Below, piece after piece: positions 34,137 through 42,239 of a stretch of DNA of 64,000 bases. Both the position numbers and the translations under genes were made by a program. The notes beneath the pieces were generated by a model. The model worked only from the letters and a program-made list of their open reading frames with translations. It searched no databases and was not told where the DNA came from. The stretch covers positions 62,001 through 126,000 of the forward strand of contig NZ_VCPD01000008.1 in assembly GCF_005938215.1 (NCBI RefSeq), written 5' to 3'. Numbering within the stretch: position 1 is the stretch's first letter; each line of letters begins with the position of its first letter. This DNA comes from Ruegeria sediminis. GTDB taxonomy: Bacteria > Pseudomonadota > Alphaproteobacteria > Rhodobacterales > Rhodobacteraceae.

Positions 34137-35294
34137 ATGACCACTATCGAACACCATGATGACATCCGCAGCGCGGTCGCCAAGCTGTGCGAGGCATTTC
34201 CCGGCGACTACTGGCGCAAGCTCGATCAGGAGCGCGGCTATCCCAGCGACTTTGTCCGGGCGCTGACAGACCAGGGTTACCTCGCTGCGTTGATCCCCGA
34301 AGAGTATGGTGGAGCGGGCCTCACGCTTTCAGCGGGCTGCGCCATACTCGAGGAAATCCATCGCGCCGGCTGCAACGCGGGCGCCTGCCATGCCCAGATG
34401 TACACGATGGGCACCCTGCTCCGGCATGGGTCGGACGACCAGAAGGCGCGTTATTTGCCCCGGATCGCAGATGGCTCGCTTCGGCTCCAAGCCTTCGGCG
34501 TCACCGAACCGACTAGTGGCACCAACACCCCTGCCCTGCGCACGACGGCGCGGCGGGAAGGCGACAAATACATCGTCAACGGGCAGAAGATCTGGATCAG
34601 CCGCGCGGAACATTCCGACCTTATGATCTTGCTCTGCCGCACGACCCCCGCCGACAAAGTCACCAAGAAGACTGACGGTTTGTCCGTTCTGATCGTGGAA
34701 ATGAACGACGCTCTCAAGAACGGTCTGTCGATCCGTCCGATCAGGACGATGATGAACCACAACACGACCGAACTGTTCTTCGATGACGTTCCAGTACCTG
34801 CCGAGAACCTGATCGGCGATGAGGGCAAGGGCTTTCGCTACATCCTGTCCGGCATGAATGCCGAGCGGATCCTGATTGCTTCGGAATGCATCGGCGACGC
34901 CAAGTGGTTCATCCAGACCGCGTCAAAATACGCCTCCGAGCGCGAGGTTTTCGGCCGGCCCATCGGTCAGAACCAAGGCGTTCAGTTCCCCATCGCCAAG
35001 GCCTATGCCCGGATGCGGGCGGCGGAGCTGATGCTGCGTGAAGCCATCCGCCTTTACGAGGCAGGCGGCAATCCCGGAGCAGAGGCCAACATGGCCAAGA
35101 TGCTGGCCGCCGAAGCCAGTTGGGAAGCCGCCGAGGCGTGCGTCCAGACCCACGGCGGCTTCGGTTTTGCCGAGGAATATGACGTTGAACGCAAGTTCAG
35201 GGAAACGCGCTTGTATCAGGTCGCACCGATCTCGACCAACCTCATCCTATCCTATCTGGCCGAGCATGTCCTGGGCATGCCGCGCAGTTATTGA
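34137..35294 (+). CDS. Acyl-CoA dehydrogenase
   Basis: A 385-residue flavoenzyme of the acyl-CoA dehydrogenase family. N-terminal helices include YLAALIPEEYGGAGL. The beta domain has LQAFGVTEPTSGTNTPALRT and VNGQKIWISRAEHSD. The C-terminal domain has ASEREVFGRPIGQNQGVQFP, QTHGGFGFAEEYDVERKFRE and RLYQVAPISTNLI, the last conserved in short/branched-chain types. It starts after a 120-base gap from the hydratase gene with GGAGACCTGA before the ATG, so it may belong to the same operon or have its own promoter. An acyl-CoA feeding into the C5 pathway is a possible substrate. Confidence 0.9.
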   Translation: MTTIEHHDDIRSAVAKLCEAFPGDYWRKLDQERGYPSDFVRALTDQGYLAALIPEEYGGAGLTLSAGCAILEEIHRAGCNAGACHAQMYTMGTLLRHGSDDQKARYLPRIADGSLRLQAFGVTEPTSGTNTPALRTTARREGDKYIVNGQKIWISRAEHSDLMILLCRTTPADKVTKKTDGLSVLIVEMNDALKNGLSIRPIRTMMNHNTTELFFDDVPVPAENLIGDEGKGFRYILSGMNAERILIASECIGDAKWFIQTASKYASEREVFGRPIGQNQGVQFPIAKAYARMRAAELMLREAIRLYEAGGNPGAEANMAKMLAAEASWEAAEACVQTHGGFGFAEEYDVERKFRETRLYQVAPISTNLILSYLAEHVLGMPRSY

Positions 35295-35471
35295 TCCGAC
35301 CAACACTCCCCGCACCCGAATTGGACAGGGGCGCTGCACCACGACCTGGCAGCCGACCGTGACACCGAGCGACGGGAAGCCAGCCGCAATCATCGTACAG
35401 AACAAGATGACGCCGGAACTGTCGGGAGCCAACTGAGAACCGGCGGTCGTCAGCTGCCAAACACCAGGTAT

Positions 35472-37397
35472 CTACCCGCTTCGTTCGGCACGCTTGGCAT
35501 ACCCTTTCGCTGGCTCGGCAGAATACCTCCGCGCGCCAAGGCGGGCGGGCCGTTCTGCCACCCGGGCCAGCCCCGCGGCCAACCAGTCCGGCGTCCGCTT
35601 TGCGCGGGCCTCGCCCAATTGAATGGGTTTTATCCCGTCCTCGGACGTCTGCCCGAACCCGACACGGTAGGCTAGCCACCAAACCAGCACCACTCCAAAC
35701 AGCCAGAACAATATCTGCCAGACCCATAGCGAGGGAACTCCCAGCCCAGCCTCGACCTTGGTGAAAATTGGGCGGCTGAAAAACGTGTTTCCCAGAATTG
35801 CCCCGGGACCATAGGCAAGAAATCCCCACAGCAGCATCAAGGTCCACAGCAGGCCGCGCCCACCCGCATTGTTCATCTGATGGGTCGCCATCGCATCGTG
35901 CAGCCGGTCACGTTCCAAGCGATCGGGCGCCCGCAGGGTGACGCCGGACGCAAGAAGTACGAACGAGACATTGAACGCAAGGCCCCAGACTGCCGAATGT
36001 ATCGTCAAGGGCCAACGCCCCCAAGGCAGTTCCACGAACAACGCCTCGAAAAGGATCAATCCAAGCGGTTCGGTGAAAACCACGATCAGCACACCGATCG
36101 TCATCCCGGCCAGGACCGCGCCCCGGCTGATCCAGCGAAAGAATGTCAGGCCAAGAATGGCCGGCAACATCTGCACCGAGAGAGGTAGAGCAACGCTCGC
36201 GGCAACAGCTGAAACGAAGGGAGAAAAAGCAGCCATCAGCGCCATAATGAAGTAAGCAAAACCCAACGCAATGCGCGCCGCCAGCCGTTGTTGCCGATCC
36301 GACAGGCTGGGCAAAAGATAGGCGAATAGCAACTCGCGGGTTACGAGAACTGCGCCGCCGGTCACGAAGAAGCTCACCGCCAGAAGCGCACCGACCAGGT
36401 TGAGCAGCAGCAGACCCACTCCGGCAAGGGGTTCGATTGCAAAAAGATCATCAGCCAGCGCAACCGATCCATCCGGCATTCGCGCCACCAGCAACGGAAC
36501 CGCCAGCACCATTGCTCCGGTGGCGAAACCGCCGGTCATCCAAACGGTGGAAACCCCGAACGCGCGCCCGGCACGCACGGTTTGCCCCAGATACAGCGTC
36601 GCCGGGCTGAAAATGATTCCGATCGCCGCGATCACAGTCGAAGCTATCCCAACCGCCGTGAAGATCCCGCCGGACGGAACGCTTTTGCCGATACCCGCGG
36701 AATTCTGCAGCACGCCGGGGATGCGGTCCCATAACACTCCGTCAGCGACCTGTATGGGCAGCGACGGAAATCCGTCACCCTGCGACGTCATCTCGGTAAA
36801 GACGGCAACACCCGGCAACAACACAGCCAGCAGGATGGATTCCATCGCCAGCACCAAGACGGTTGCACGCCAACCTCCGACGATCGCGGGTATCGCAAGC
36901 GAGAAGGCGATCAGCCAGACACCTGCGACCCGCGGGATGATCCCGTCGGTCGCCGCCTCGAGAATGCGGGCGGCTGAGGATAGAAGATCGGCGGCGAATG
37001 GCAGCGCGAACAAGAGGCCAAGCGCCATGACCGCAACCCGCAAGGCAACGCTGCCGTAGTACCTGCCAAGCGCCTCGCCGGGGGTGTACAGATTTGCAAC
37101 CCGGGTCGCCAGCCAAAGCCGATTGAAGACGAGAAGTGCTGCAATGGCGACCAACACGAAGCCGACCGTCACATGAGTTGCCTGAAGGCCGAACCGCCCG
37201 ACGAGGAACAGATGGCGGTCGATCCCGTACCCCGCCATGACGATACCCGGCAGCAAAAACATCACCGACCAGCCCGGAAGCGCCTGCCCGGCATCCAGAA
37301 AGGTGCCCGGATCCGCATCGGTCCGCGCCACGCGTGCTGCGAAGTACAGCCCGTAAAGCGCGAGCAGAACCAGCGTGATGAGGAGAGGCGTTGTCAC
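35472..37397 (-). CDS. Sodium:solute symporter (SSS/SLC5) family protein
   Basis: A 641-residue inner-membrane transporter with about 13 hydrophobic helices and a 60-residue basic cytoplasmic tail. It begins with a GTG at 37397 that overlaps the stop of the small membrane protein gene (GTGA). SSS features include PGWSVMFLLPGIVMAGYGIDR in the first helices, LYTPGEALGRYYGS, and a broken-helix region with AGIGKSVPSGGIFTAVG. It is long for the family and its final third (after residue 480) is poorly conserved. The preceding small protein resembles the YjcH-ActP arrangement, in which a small membrane subunit precedes the symporter. Last gene of the 35-48 kb operon; substrate unknown. Confidence 0.8.
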   Translation of the reverse strand: MTTPLLITLVLLALYGLYFAARVARTDADPGTFLDAGQALPGWSVMFLLPGIVMAGYGIDRHLFLVGRFGLQATHVTVGFVLVAIAALLVFNRLWLATRVANLYTPGEALGRYYGSVALRVAVMALGLLFALPFAADLLSSAARILEAATDGIIPRVAGVWLIAFSLAIPAIVGGWRATVLVLAMESILLAVLLPGVAVFTEMTSQGDGFPSLPIQVADGVLWDRIPGVLQNSAGIGKSVPSGGIFTAVGIASTVIAAIGIIFSPATLYLGQTVRAGRAFGVSTVWMTGGFATGAMVLAVPLLVARMPDGSVALADDLFAIEPLAGVGLLLLNLVGALLAVSFFVTGGAVLVTRELLFAYLLPSLSDRQQRLAARIALGFAYFIMALMAAFSPFVSAVAASVALPLSVQMLPAILGLTFFRWISRGAVLAGMTIGVLIVVFTEPLGLILFEALFVELPWGRWPLTIHSAVWGLAFNVSFVLLASGVTLRAPDRLERDRLHDAMATHQMNNAGGRGLLWTLMLLWGFLAYGPGAILGNTFFSRPIFTKVEAGLGVPSLWVWQILFWLFGVVLVWWLAYRVGFGQTSEDGIKPIQLGEARAKRTPDWLAAGLARVAERPARLGARRYSAEPAKGYAKRAERSG

Positions 37398-37861
37398 CTG
37401 CGACCCCCGCGATGTGGCAGACGGGACGCCGGGCGAAGGTTGTTGTCGCGGATCACGTCGAACTTTTCGAAGGCTTTGCGCGGCCCGAAGGCGATCACCA
37501 TGTAAACGACCACCGCAATCACCAACGATACCAGCCCCAATCCGACAGGTATGAAGACGCGATCGACGACATCCGGCGAGGCCAGAAGCGCCGTCAGGAG
37601 TAGCGCGACCAGCGCGACGGCGAAGGCGAACACGCCTAGCGCCGTTTCACCCGCCGTGAAACCCGTCTTGAGAACCGTGTTGACGATGACGTGGCCGGCG
37701 AAAGCTGAGATAATCCCGGCAAAACCCGCGGCGATCCACCACCCGCCGCCTCCAGTCATTCCCATGTGCAACAGGGCAATCACGACGAAGGCGGCCGGGG
37801 TCCAGATCGCCATGACAAGCGCATGCCGGTCCAAACGATCGGTGAGGTTGGGATTTGCCAT
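37394..37861 (-). CDS. Four-helix membrane protein, putative small partner of the symporter
   Basis: A 155-residue protein I do not recognise. It has four hydrophobic segments (about residues 15-35, 42-62, 75-95 and 103-125) and a basic C-terminal tail with RPASRLPHRGGRR. It lies between the flotillin gene (20 bases upstream) and the symporter gene, with which it overlaps by four bases. Translational overlap suggests a fixed stoichiometry, as for small accessory subunits that precede SSS transporters. It could equally serve the flotillin. Confidence 0.65.
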   Translation of the reverse strand: MANPNLTDRLDRHALVMAIWTPAAFVVIALLHMGMTGGGGWWIAAGFAGIISAFAGHVIVNTVLKTGFTAGETALGVFAFAVALVALLLTALLASPDVVDRVFIPVGLGLVSLVIAVVVYMVIAFGPRKAFEKFDVIRDNNLRPASRLPHRGGRR

Positions 37862-37881
37862 CGTCGCACGCCCCTATTCTG

Positions 37882-40086
37882 TCAATCGTCTTTGCCGTCA
37901 GGTTTGCCGGACGAAGGGAAGTTGCGGAACGACATGCCGCCGGCGGAACCAAGGTTCTTCAGGGGCAGCCCGATCTCTTCCATGAGCCCATCGACGAATG
38001 CGACCTGCGTCCGGTATTTCATGGCAGAGTTGACCACCTGATCAGACACGCTGCCGCCGCCACCGGTGCCGCCCCCCGTACCGCCGACGCCACCGCCTTC
38101 GGACGGGCTGTTGAGACCGGGCAAACCATCGACCTGCAGGATCTTGATCGACTCGATGTTCTCCATCGGTTTGACCTGTTCGCGGATGATCTCGGGCAGT
38201 CGGGTGACGACGCCCTCGAGAATGGCACTGCGGCGGCTTTCGTCATTTCGCAGGTTTTCCGCCTCGTTGAGCTTCCGACGACCCTCGGAATCCACGCCAT
38301 AGCGGAATTCGGCGGCCTTGGCTTCGGCCATTTCGCCCTCGGCTTTTTGCTCGCTTGCGGCCTTCTCAGCCTCGGCCATCTTGACGACGCGGATTGTCTC
38401 GCGTTCCGCGCGGGCTTGTGCTTCGATGACTTCGACAACCTTGGCGCGGTTGGCTTTTTCCTCCGCCCGGGTGGATTCGACCCGCTCTTCCGTAAGGGCC
38501 AACTTCTTGCGTGCCTCGGCCTCGTTGGTGCGAGCGACTGCTTCGTCAATGGCTTTGTTGACGACCGCGATCAGGCGCTCCTTGTCGGCAAGTTCGATTT
38601 CCATCTGCTGTTCGATTTCGAACCGTTCGACGTATTTCCGGGCAGCAACTCGCAGTTCCTCGATCTCGCGATCGGCAACGATACGTTTGTCCTCGACCTC
38701 GCGCATGCTGGAAGTTTCGGCCAGCTTGATCTTGTGCTGCCGCGCGATGTCGCGTTCTTGAAGCGCCTCTTCGGTCTGAAGCCGATCGCTTTCGACGGCC
38801 AGTTTCTTGGCCAGTGCGGCGCGCTCTTTCTCGGCCTGAGCCTGTTCGGCAGAGACGCGAATAACCTTCTCGCGTTCAACGCCAAGCAATTCGATGGCTT
38901 TTTCAGTCGCAATCCGCGCCTTTTCAACCTCCTGCTGGGTGATGTAGCGCGTGTTCTCGATCTCGCCGTCGCTCTTTGTCTCGAAGGTGGCAACATCAAG
39001 CCGTGACTTGATCTCGGCCTCGCGGATCTCGCGTTCGCGGGCGATGCGTTCGGCTTCGATCTGCTGGCGGGTCTGGATGCGCTCGGTCTCGATGCGGGTC
39101 CTCGAGGTGATCTCGGTCAGTTCGGTATCGCGATGGCGCTCGATCTCCAGGGCCTTGACTTCGTTCTCGCTGGTAATTCTTGCCTCGTCGATGGCGCGGG
39201 CCTTGGCAATCTTGACGCGTTCTGCCTCCTCCTCTGCCCTGGTGCGAGCCTGGGTCACCGCGATCTGCGAACTGGCGCGCTCGGCTTCGACGGCCGCCGT
39301 TTGCTGGGCCTTTTTCGCCTCGATGTCGCGGGCCTGGTCAATGCGGACGAATTCCAGATCGCGGTCAATCTCGATGACCCTCTGTTCGGCTTCAAAGTCG
39401 CGCGTCTTGATCTGAACCTTGGTTTCGTTTTCGATCTGGTTGCGCAGTTTGCGGCGCTCTTCGGTTTCGCGGACGATCAGCGTCAGACCTTCGGCGTCGA
39501 AATGGTTGGTCGGATCAAAATATGAAATGTCGGCCTGGTTCAGTGTCGTCAAAGCGGCGGTCTCCAACTCGAGCCCGTTCTTCGCCAGAACGCCCGAGAC
39601 AATGCTGGACACCTTCTGAACGTAGGCTGCGCGGTCCTGGTGGATTTCCTCCATCGTCATCGACGCCGCTACCGAGGACATGGCGTCCACCAGTCGCCCC
39701 TGAACGACCTCTTTCAGCGACATCGGATCCTGGGTCCGGGCGCCAAGCGTCCGGGCGGCGGTCGAAACGCCTTCCTCGGTGGCCACGACGCGCACGAAAA
39801 ACTCTGTGGTAATATCAATGCGCATTTTGTTGCGCGTGATGAGCGACTGTTCGCCTTGCCGCCGGATTTCGATCGGGATGGCGTTCATGTTCACGACCGT
39901 GATGTCGTGAATGATCGGGATCACCAGCGCACCGCCGCCCATGACCACGCGCTCTCCTCCCGAACCTGTTCGGACAAAGCTCTGGTCCTTGGATGAGTGG
40001 CGATAGAGCCAGTGCAGCAGATAGACGCCCACTGCGATCAGGATCGTTATCAGAATGATGATTGCGATGATGTCGGCACCGGTCAT
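37882..40086 (-). CDS. Flotillin-like SPFH/band 7 protein (YqiK type)
   Basis: A 734-residue membrane scaffold protein. One N-terminal transmembrane helix (IIAIIILITILIAVGVYLLH, residues about 5-25) is followed by an SPFH domain of about 40-205 with RTGSGGERVVMGGGALVIP and TLGARTQDPMSLKEVVQ. Residues about 210-600 are an extremely charged coiled coil with many EA(E/K)R repeats, longer than in E. coli YqiK (about 550 residues in all). A Gly/Ser-rich linker lies near 665-680 and a short conserved tail follows. Such proteins organise membrane microdomains and recruit partners. Its place directly behind the rhodopsin-like gene suggests that the two proteins work together. No NfeD-type partner gene is seen. 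Confidence 0.9.
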   Translation of the reverse strand: MTGADIIAIIILITILIAVGVYLLHWLYRHSSKDQSFVRTGSGGERVVMGGGALVIPIIHDITVVNMNAIPIEIRRQGEQSLITRNKMRIDITTEFFVRVVATEEGVSTAARTLGARTQDPMSLKEVVQGRLVDAMSSVAASMTMEEIHQDRAAYVQKVSSIVSGVLAKNGLELETAALTTLNQADISYFDPTNHFDAEGLTLIVRETEERRKLRNQIENETKVQIKTRDFEAEQRVIEIDRDLEFVRIDQARDIEAKKAQQTAAVEAERASSQIAVTQARTRAEEEAERVKIAKARAIDEARITSENEVKALEIERHRDTELTEITSRTRIETERIQTRQQIEAERIAREREIREAEIKSRLDVATFETKSDGEIENTRYITQQEVEKARIATEKAIELLGVEREKVIRVSAEQAQAEKERAALAKKLAVESDRLQTEEALQERDIARQHKIKLAETSSMREVEDKRIVADREIEELRVAARKYVERFEIEQQMEIELADKERLIAVVNKAIDEAVARTNEAEARKKLALTEERVESTRAEEKANRAKVVEVIEAQARAERETIRVVKMAEAEKAASEQKAEGEMAEAKAAEFRYGVDSEGRRKLNEAENLRNDESRRSAILEGVVTRLPEIIREQVKPMENIESIKILQVDGLPGLNSPSEGGGVGGTGGGTGGGGSVSDQVVNSAMKYRTQVAFVDGLMEEIGLPLKNLGSAGGMSFRNFPSSGKPDGKDD

Positions 40087-40118
40087 GACGTTTTTCCTTC
40101 GTTAGCGCCGGAGGGCGG

Positions 40119-40808
40119 TCAGTAGCGGTCCTGGCCGGCAACGGCCACGACGATGAGGGACGGAATGATGAGGTTTACGATGTCAAACGCGCTGTACAGC
40201 ACGATGACGCCGCTCGACTGTCCGACACCGATGACGATGTCGACGAAGTGCAGGATCGGGTAGATCGCCCAACCGACGGTCATCAGCAGACGGATCCAGA
40301 AGTATCCCAGCGTCACGGCCCGCCCGGATTTGCGGATGGCCTCGGCCATGGCGCCGAAATACATCTCGCCCAGGATGTAGAGCCAGAATGCGATCGACAG
40401 CAGCGCGCCGAGTGTAGGGTTGAAAAACGACGCATCGCCCAACCAGCGGCCAAAGACCATCAGCAACGCGGCACAGATAAGCCGCCAGAAGACGCCCACC
40501 GGAACCGGCCCTTGGGTTCGGGCGAAGAAATAGACTGCCGCAACCTGCAGCGGGTGAACGCTGTACCATGCCGAGAACCGCACACCGGCGCTGGCCTCCC
40601 CGGCGCTATTCCAGTAACCCGCTGCGCCGGCATAGTAGATCGATGTCACGAGGCAGGCCGCCCCGACCAGTGCCGACGGTACCCGCCAGCGTTCGTTTGA
40701 CCAACTGAGGCCGAGAAAGCAGATGAGCGCCGCGGCGAGGCTCATGACGGCAAGGCCGGTCAGGGTACTCGCGACCACATCCGAAGAGGTATAGAGAGAA
40801 GTGAACAT
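40119..40808 (-). CDS. Microbial rhodopsin-family seven-helix protein lacking the retinal lysine
   Basis: A 229-residue protein with seven hydrophobic helices that aligns by eye with proteorhodopsin over helices C-G. Shared: Arg77-x3-Trp81 and Pro86 in RFSAWYSVHPL (proteorhodopsin RYIDWLLTVPL); LMVFGRWLGDA in helix D; LYILGEMYFG in helix E; GWAIYP (179-184) in helix F, identical to proteorhodopsin; and YSAFDIVN (205-212) in helix G. Lost: the Schiff-base Lys is Leu213 (codon CTC at 40170-40172), the proton acceptor Asp is Ala80 and the donor Glu is Ala91. It therefore cannot bind retinal covalently or pump protons in the usual way. AGGA precedes the start. The gene begins 9 bases after the ABC permease stop and is followed by the flotillin gene. 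Its function is unknown; sensing, ligand binding or regulating the transporter are possibilities. Confidence 0.85.
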   Translation of the reverse strand: MFTSLYTSSDVVASTLTGLAVMSLAAALICFLGLSWSNERWRVPSALVGAACLVTSIYYAGAAGYWNSAGEASAGVRFSAWYSVHPLQVAAVYFFARTQGPVPVGVFWRLICAALLMVFGRWLGDASFFNPTLGALLSIAFWLYILGEMYFGAMAEAIRKSGRAVTLGYFWIRLLMTVGWAIYPILHFVDIVIGVGQSSGVIVLYSAFDIVNLIIPSLIVVAVAGQDRY

Positions 40809-40817
40809 CGGGGTTCC

Positions 40818-42239
40818 TCAGACAGTGGCCCGGATATGCGGTGAACGGCCGTAAAGCGCGACCATGGGCAGGATCAGCAGGCCGAAGATGAATTGTTGCC
40901 ACTCGTATTCGAGGCCAATGCCCAGCAGAAATGAGGTCAGAACCTGCAGGACAAGGACACCGATTACGGTGAAGCCGTAGCCGCCGTTGCCACCTAGAAG
41001 CGAGGTGCCTCCGATAACGACAGCCGCCAGCGTGGTGAAAAGGTAGGGGTCGCCGACGCCGATGAAGGCTCCGCCCGACCAGCCCAGTAGAAGGCAGCCC
41101 GCCAGCGCAGCGAACACGCCAGAGATGACGTAGCAGCCCACCCAGTACTTGAACTCGCTGATGCCGATCAGGCTGGCCGAACGGCGATTGCCGCCGAGTG
41201 CGTAAAGGTTCCGCCCCCAGGACGTGGTGCGAAGCCCGACGATCAATACGATCGCGATCACGATCCAGATGACGATTGTCGGCGGAAAAGCGAGCCCAAG
41301 AAAACGCCCGTTCATCGCGGCGAGGTTGGATAGCCAGCCAGGCACTGTGCCAAAGACGTTGCCGGCGAATTGCGAGCCAATGGAGGTCATTATCTGGGTG
41401 AAACCAGCCACAGCGAACCCGGTTCCCAGCGTCACGATCAGCGCCTGTCCCTGTAGCCGGAAACTGATGATCCCGTTCAACAGCCCGATGACGCCGCCCA
41501 GCACCAGGATGAAGCCGAAAGCGACATAGGACGGTACTCCCACGGTAATAAGGAATAGCAGCGCGATGTTGGACGAGCCGATCACAAACGGGATCGACAG
41601 ATCGAGTCCGCCCAGCAGAGCAACCATGGTCTGGCCTACGCTGGCTATTCCAAGGAAGGCGGCAAAAAGCAGGATCGCCTTGATGTTGGGACCAGACAGG
41701 AACCCTTCGATCGAAAAGGCCGAAATCAGGATCAGCGCGAACAACACGATCAGGCCGATGAACGCGCTTCGTCCGTTCGCGAATTGCCCTGAGATCTTGA
41801 CGGCGAAGAGCAGGATCAGTTCCAGCACCAGAAACGCGATAAGGTTCTTGATCGAGCGGAACTCCGGGATCGACGCGGTCAGCAGCAGATAGAGTACCAG
41901 CAATGCCGCCATTGCCAGAACAAGCAGGCGGTTGTCCCGCCACGCCCGGCGGGCGCTGCGCCCCCTTTCCTCCTGCTCTTCCTCGGTCTCGGCGGCCCGA
42001 AGTTCGGCGCGCGTCTCGAAAACCACGGCCACATAGTTCAGCAGCAGAAACAACACCGCCGCAGTGACAATCGTGAACAGGATCACCTGTTGCGCGGGAA
42101 GAACTTCCTGCGCGAAACCGACGCCGAGGCCGATCGCGGCAACCACCAGCGAAACGGCGACATTGACCCAAGTCACCAGACGGGATTTCGAGATCGGCAA
42201 CGCGCTTGGCCACCTGGCGGTTTTCCGAGCTTCATTCAT
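40818..42239 (-). CDS. Sugar-type ABC transporter permease (RbsC/CUT2 family)
   Basis: A 473-residue inner-membrane permease. The ATG at 42239 overlaps the stop of the preceding permease gene (ATGA); the longer open frame reaching 42749 lies inside that gene and is rejected. A hydrophilic, charged stretch near residues 75-95 (RAAETEEEQEERGRSARR) separates two N-terminal helices from the conserved permease core. The core shows VGQTMVALLGGLDLSIPFVIG (RbsC-type), LVTLGTGFAVAGFTQI-like and GRNLYALGGNRRSASLIGI, the EAA-like coupling loop. It is longer than RbsC (about 320) because of the N-terminal extension. The rhodopsin-like gene follows after nine bases. Confidence 0.88.
   Translation of the reverse strand: MNEARKTARWPSALPISKSRLVTWVNVAVSLVVAAIGLGVGFAQEVLPAQQVILFTIVTAAVLFLLLNYVAVVFETRAELRAAETEEEQEERGRSARRAWRDNRLLVLAMAALLVLYLLLTASIPEFRSIKNLIAFLVLELILLFAVKISGQFANGRSAFIGLIVLFALILISAFSIEGFLSGPNIKAILLFAAFLGIASVGQTMVALLGGLDLSIPFVIGSSNIALLFLITVGVPSYVAFGFILVLGGVIGLLNGIISFRLQGQALIVTLGTGFAVAGFTQIMTSIGSQFAGNVFGTVPGWLSNLAAMNGRFLGLAFPPTIVIWIVIAIVLIVGLRTTSWGRNLYALGGNRRSASLIGISEFKYWVGCYVISGVFAALAGCLLLGWSGGAFIGVGDPYLFTTLAAVVIGGTSLLGGNGGYGFTVIGVLVLQVLTSFLLGIGLEYEWQQFIFGLLILPMVALYGRSPHIRATV

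Noticed and set aside
37855-39006. A 383-codon plus-strand frame rich in Phe, Gly and Leu
   Set aside because: It is antisense to the flotillin coiled coil; the composition (many DLD, FGH and LFL) is the complement of Glu/Lys/Arg-rich codons and there is no family similarity.
40119-40808. Reading the rhodopsin-like protein as a working proton pump or photoreceptor
   Set aside because: The retinal lysine and both carboxylates of the proton path are replaced, and no retinal synthesis gene (crt or blh type) is in the window.
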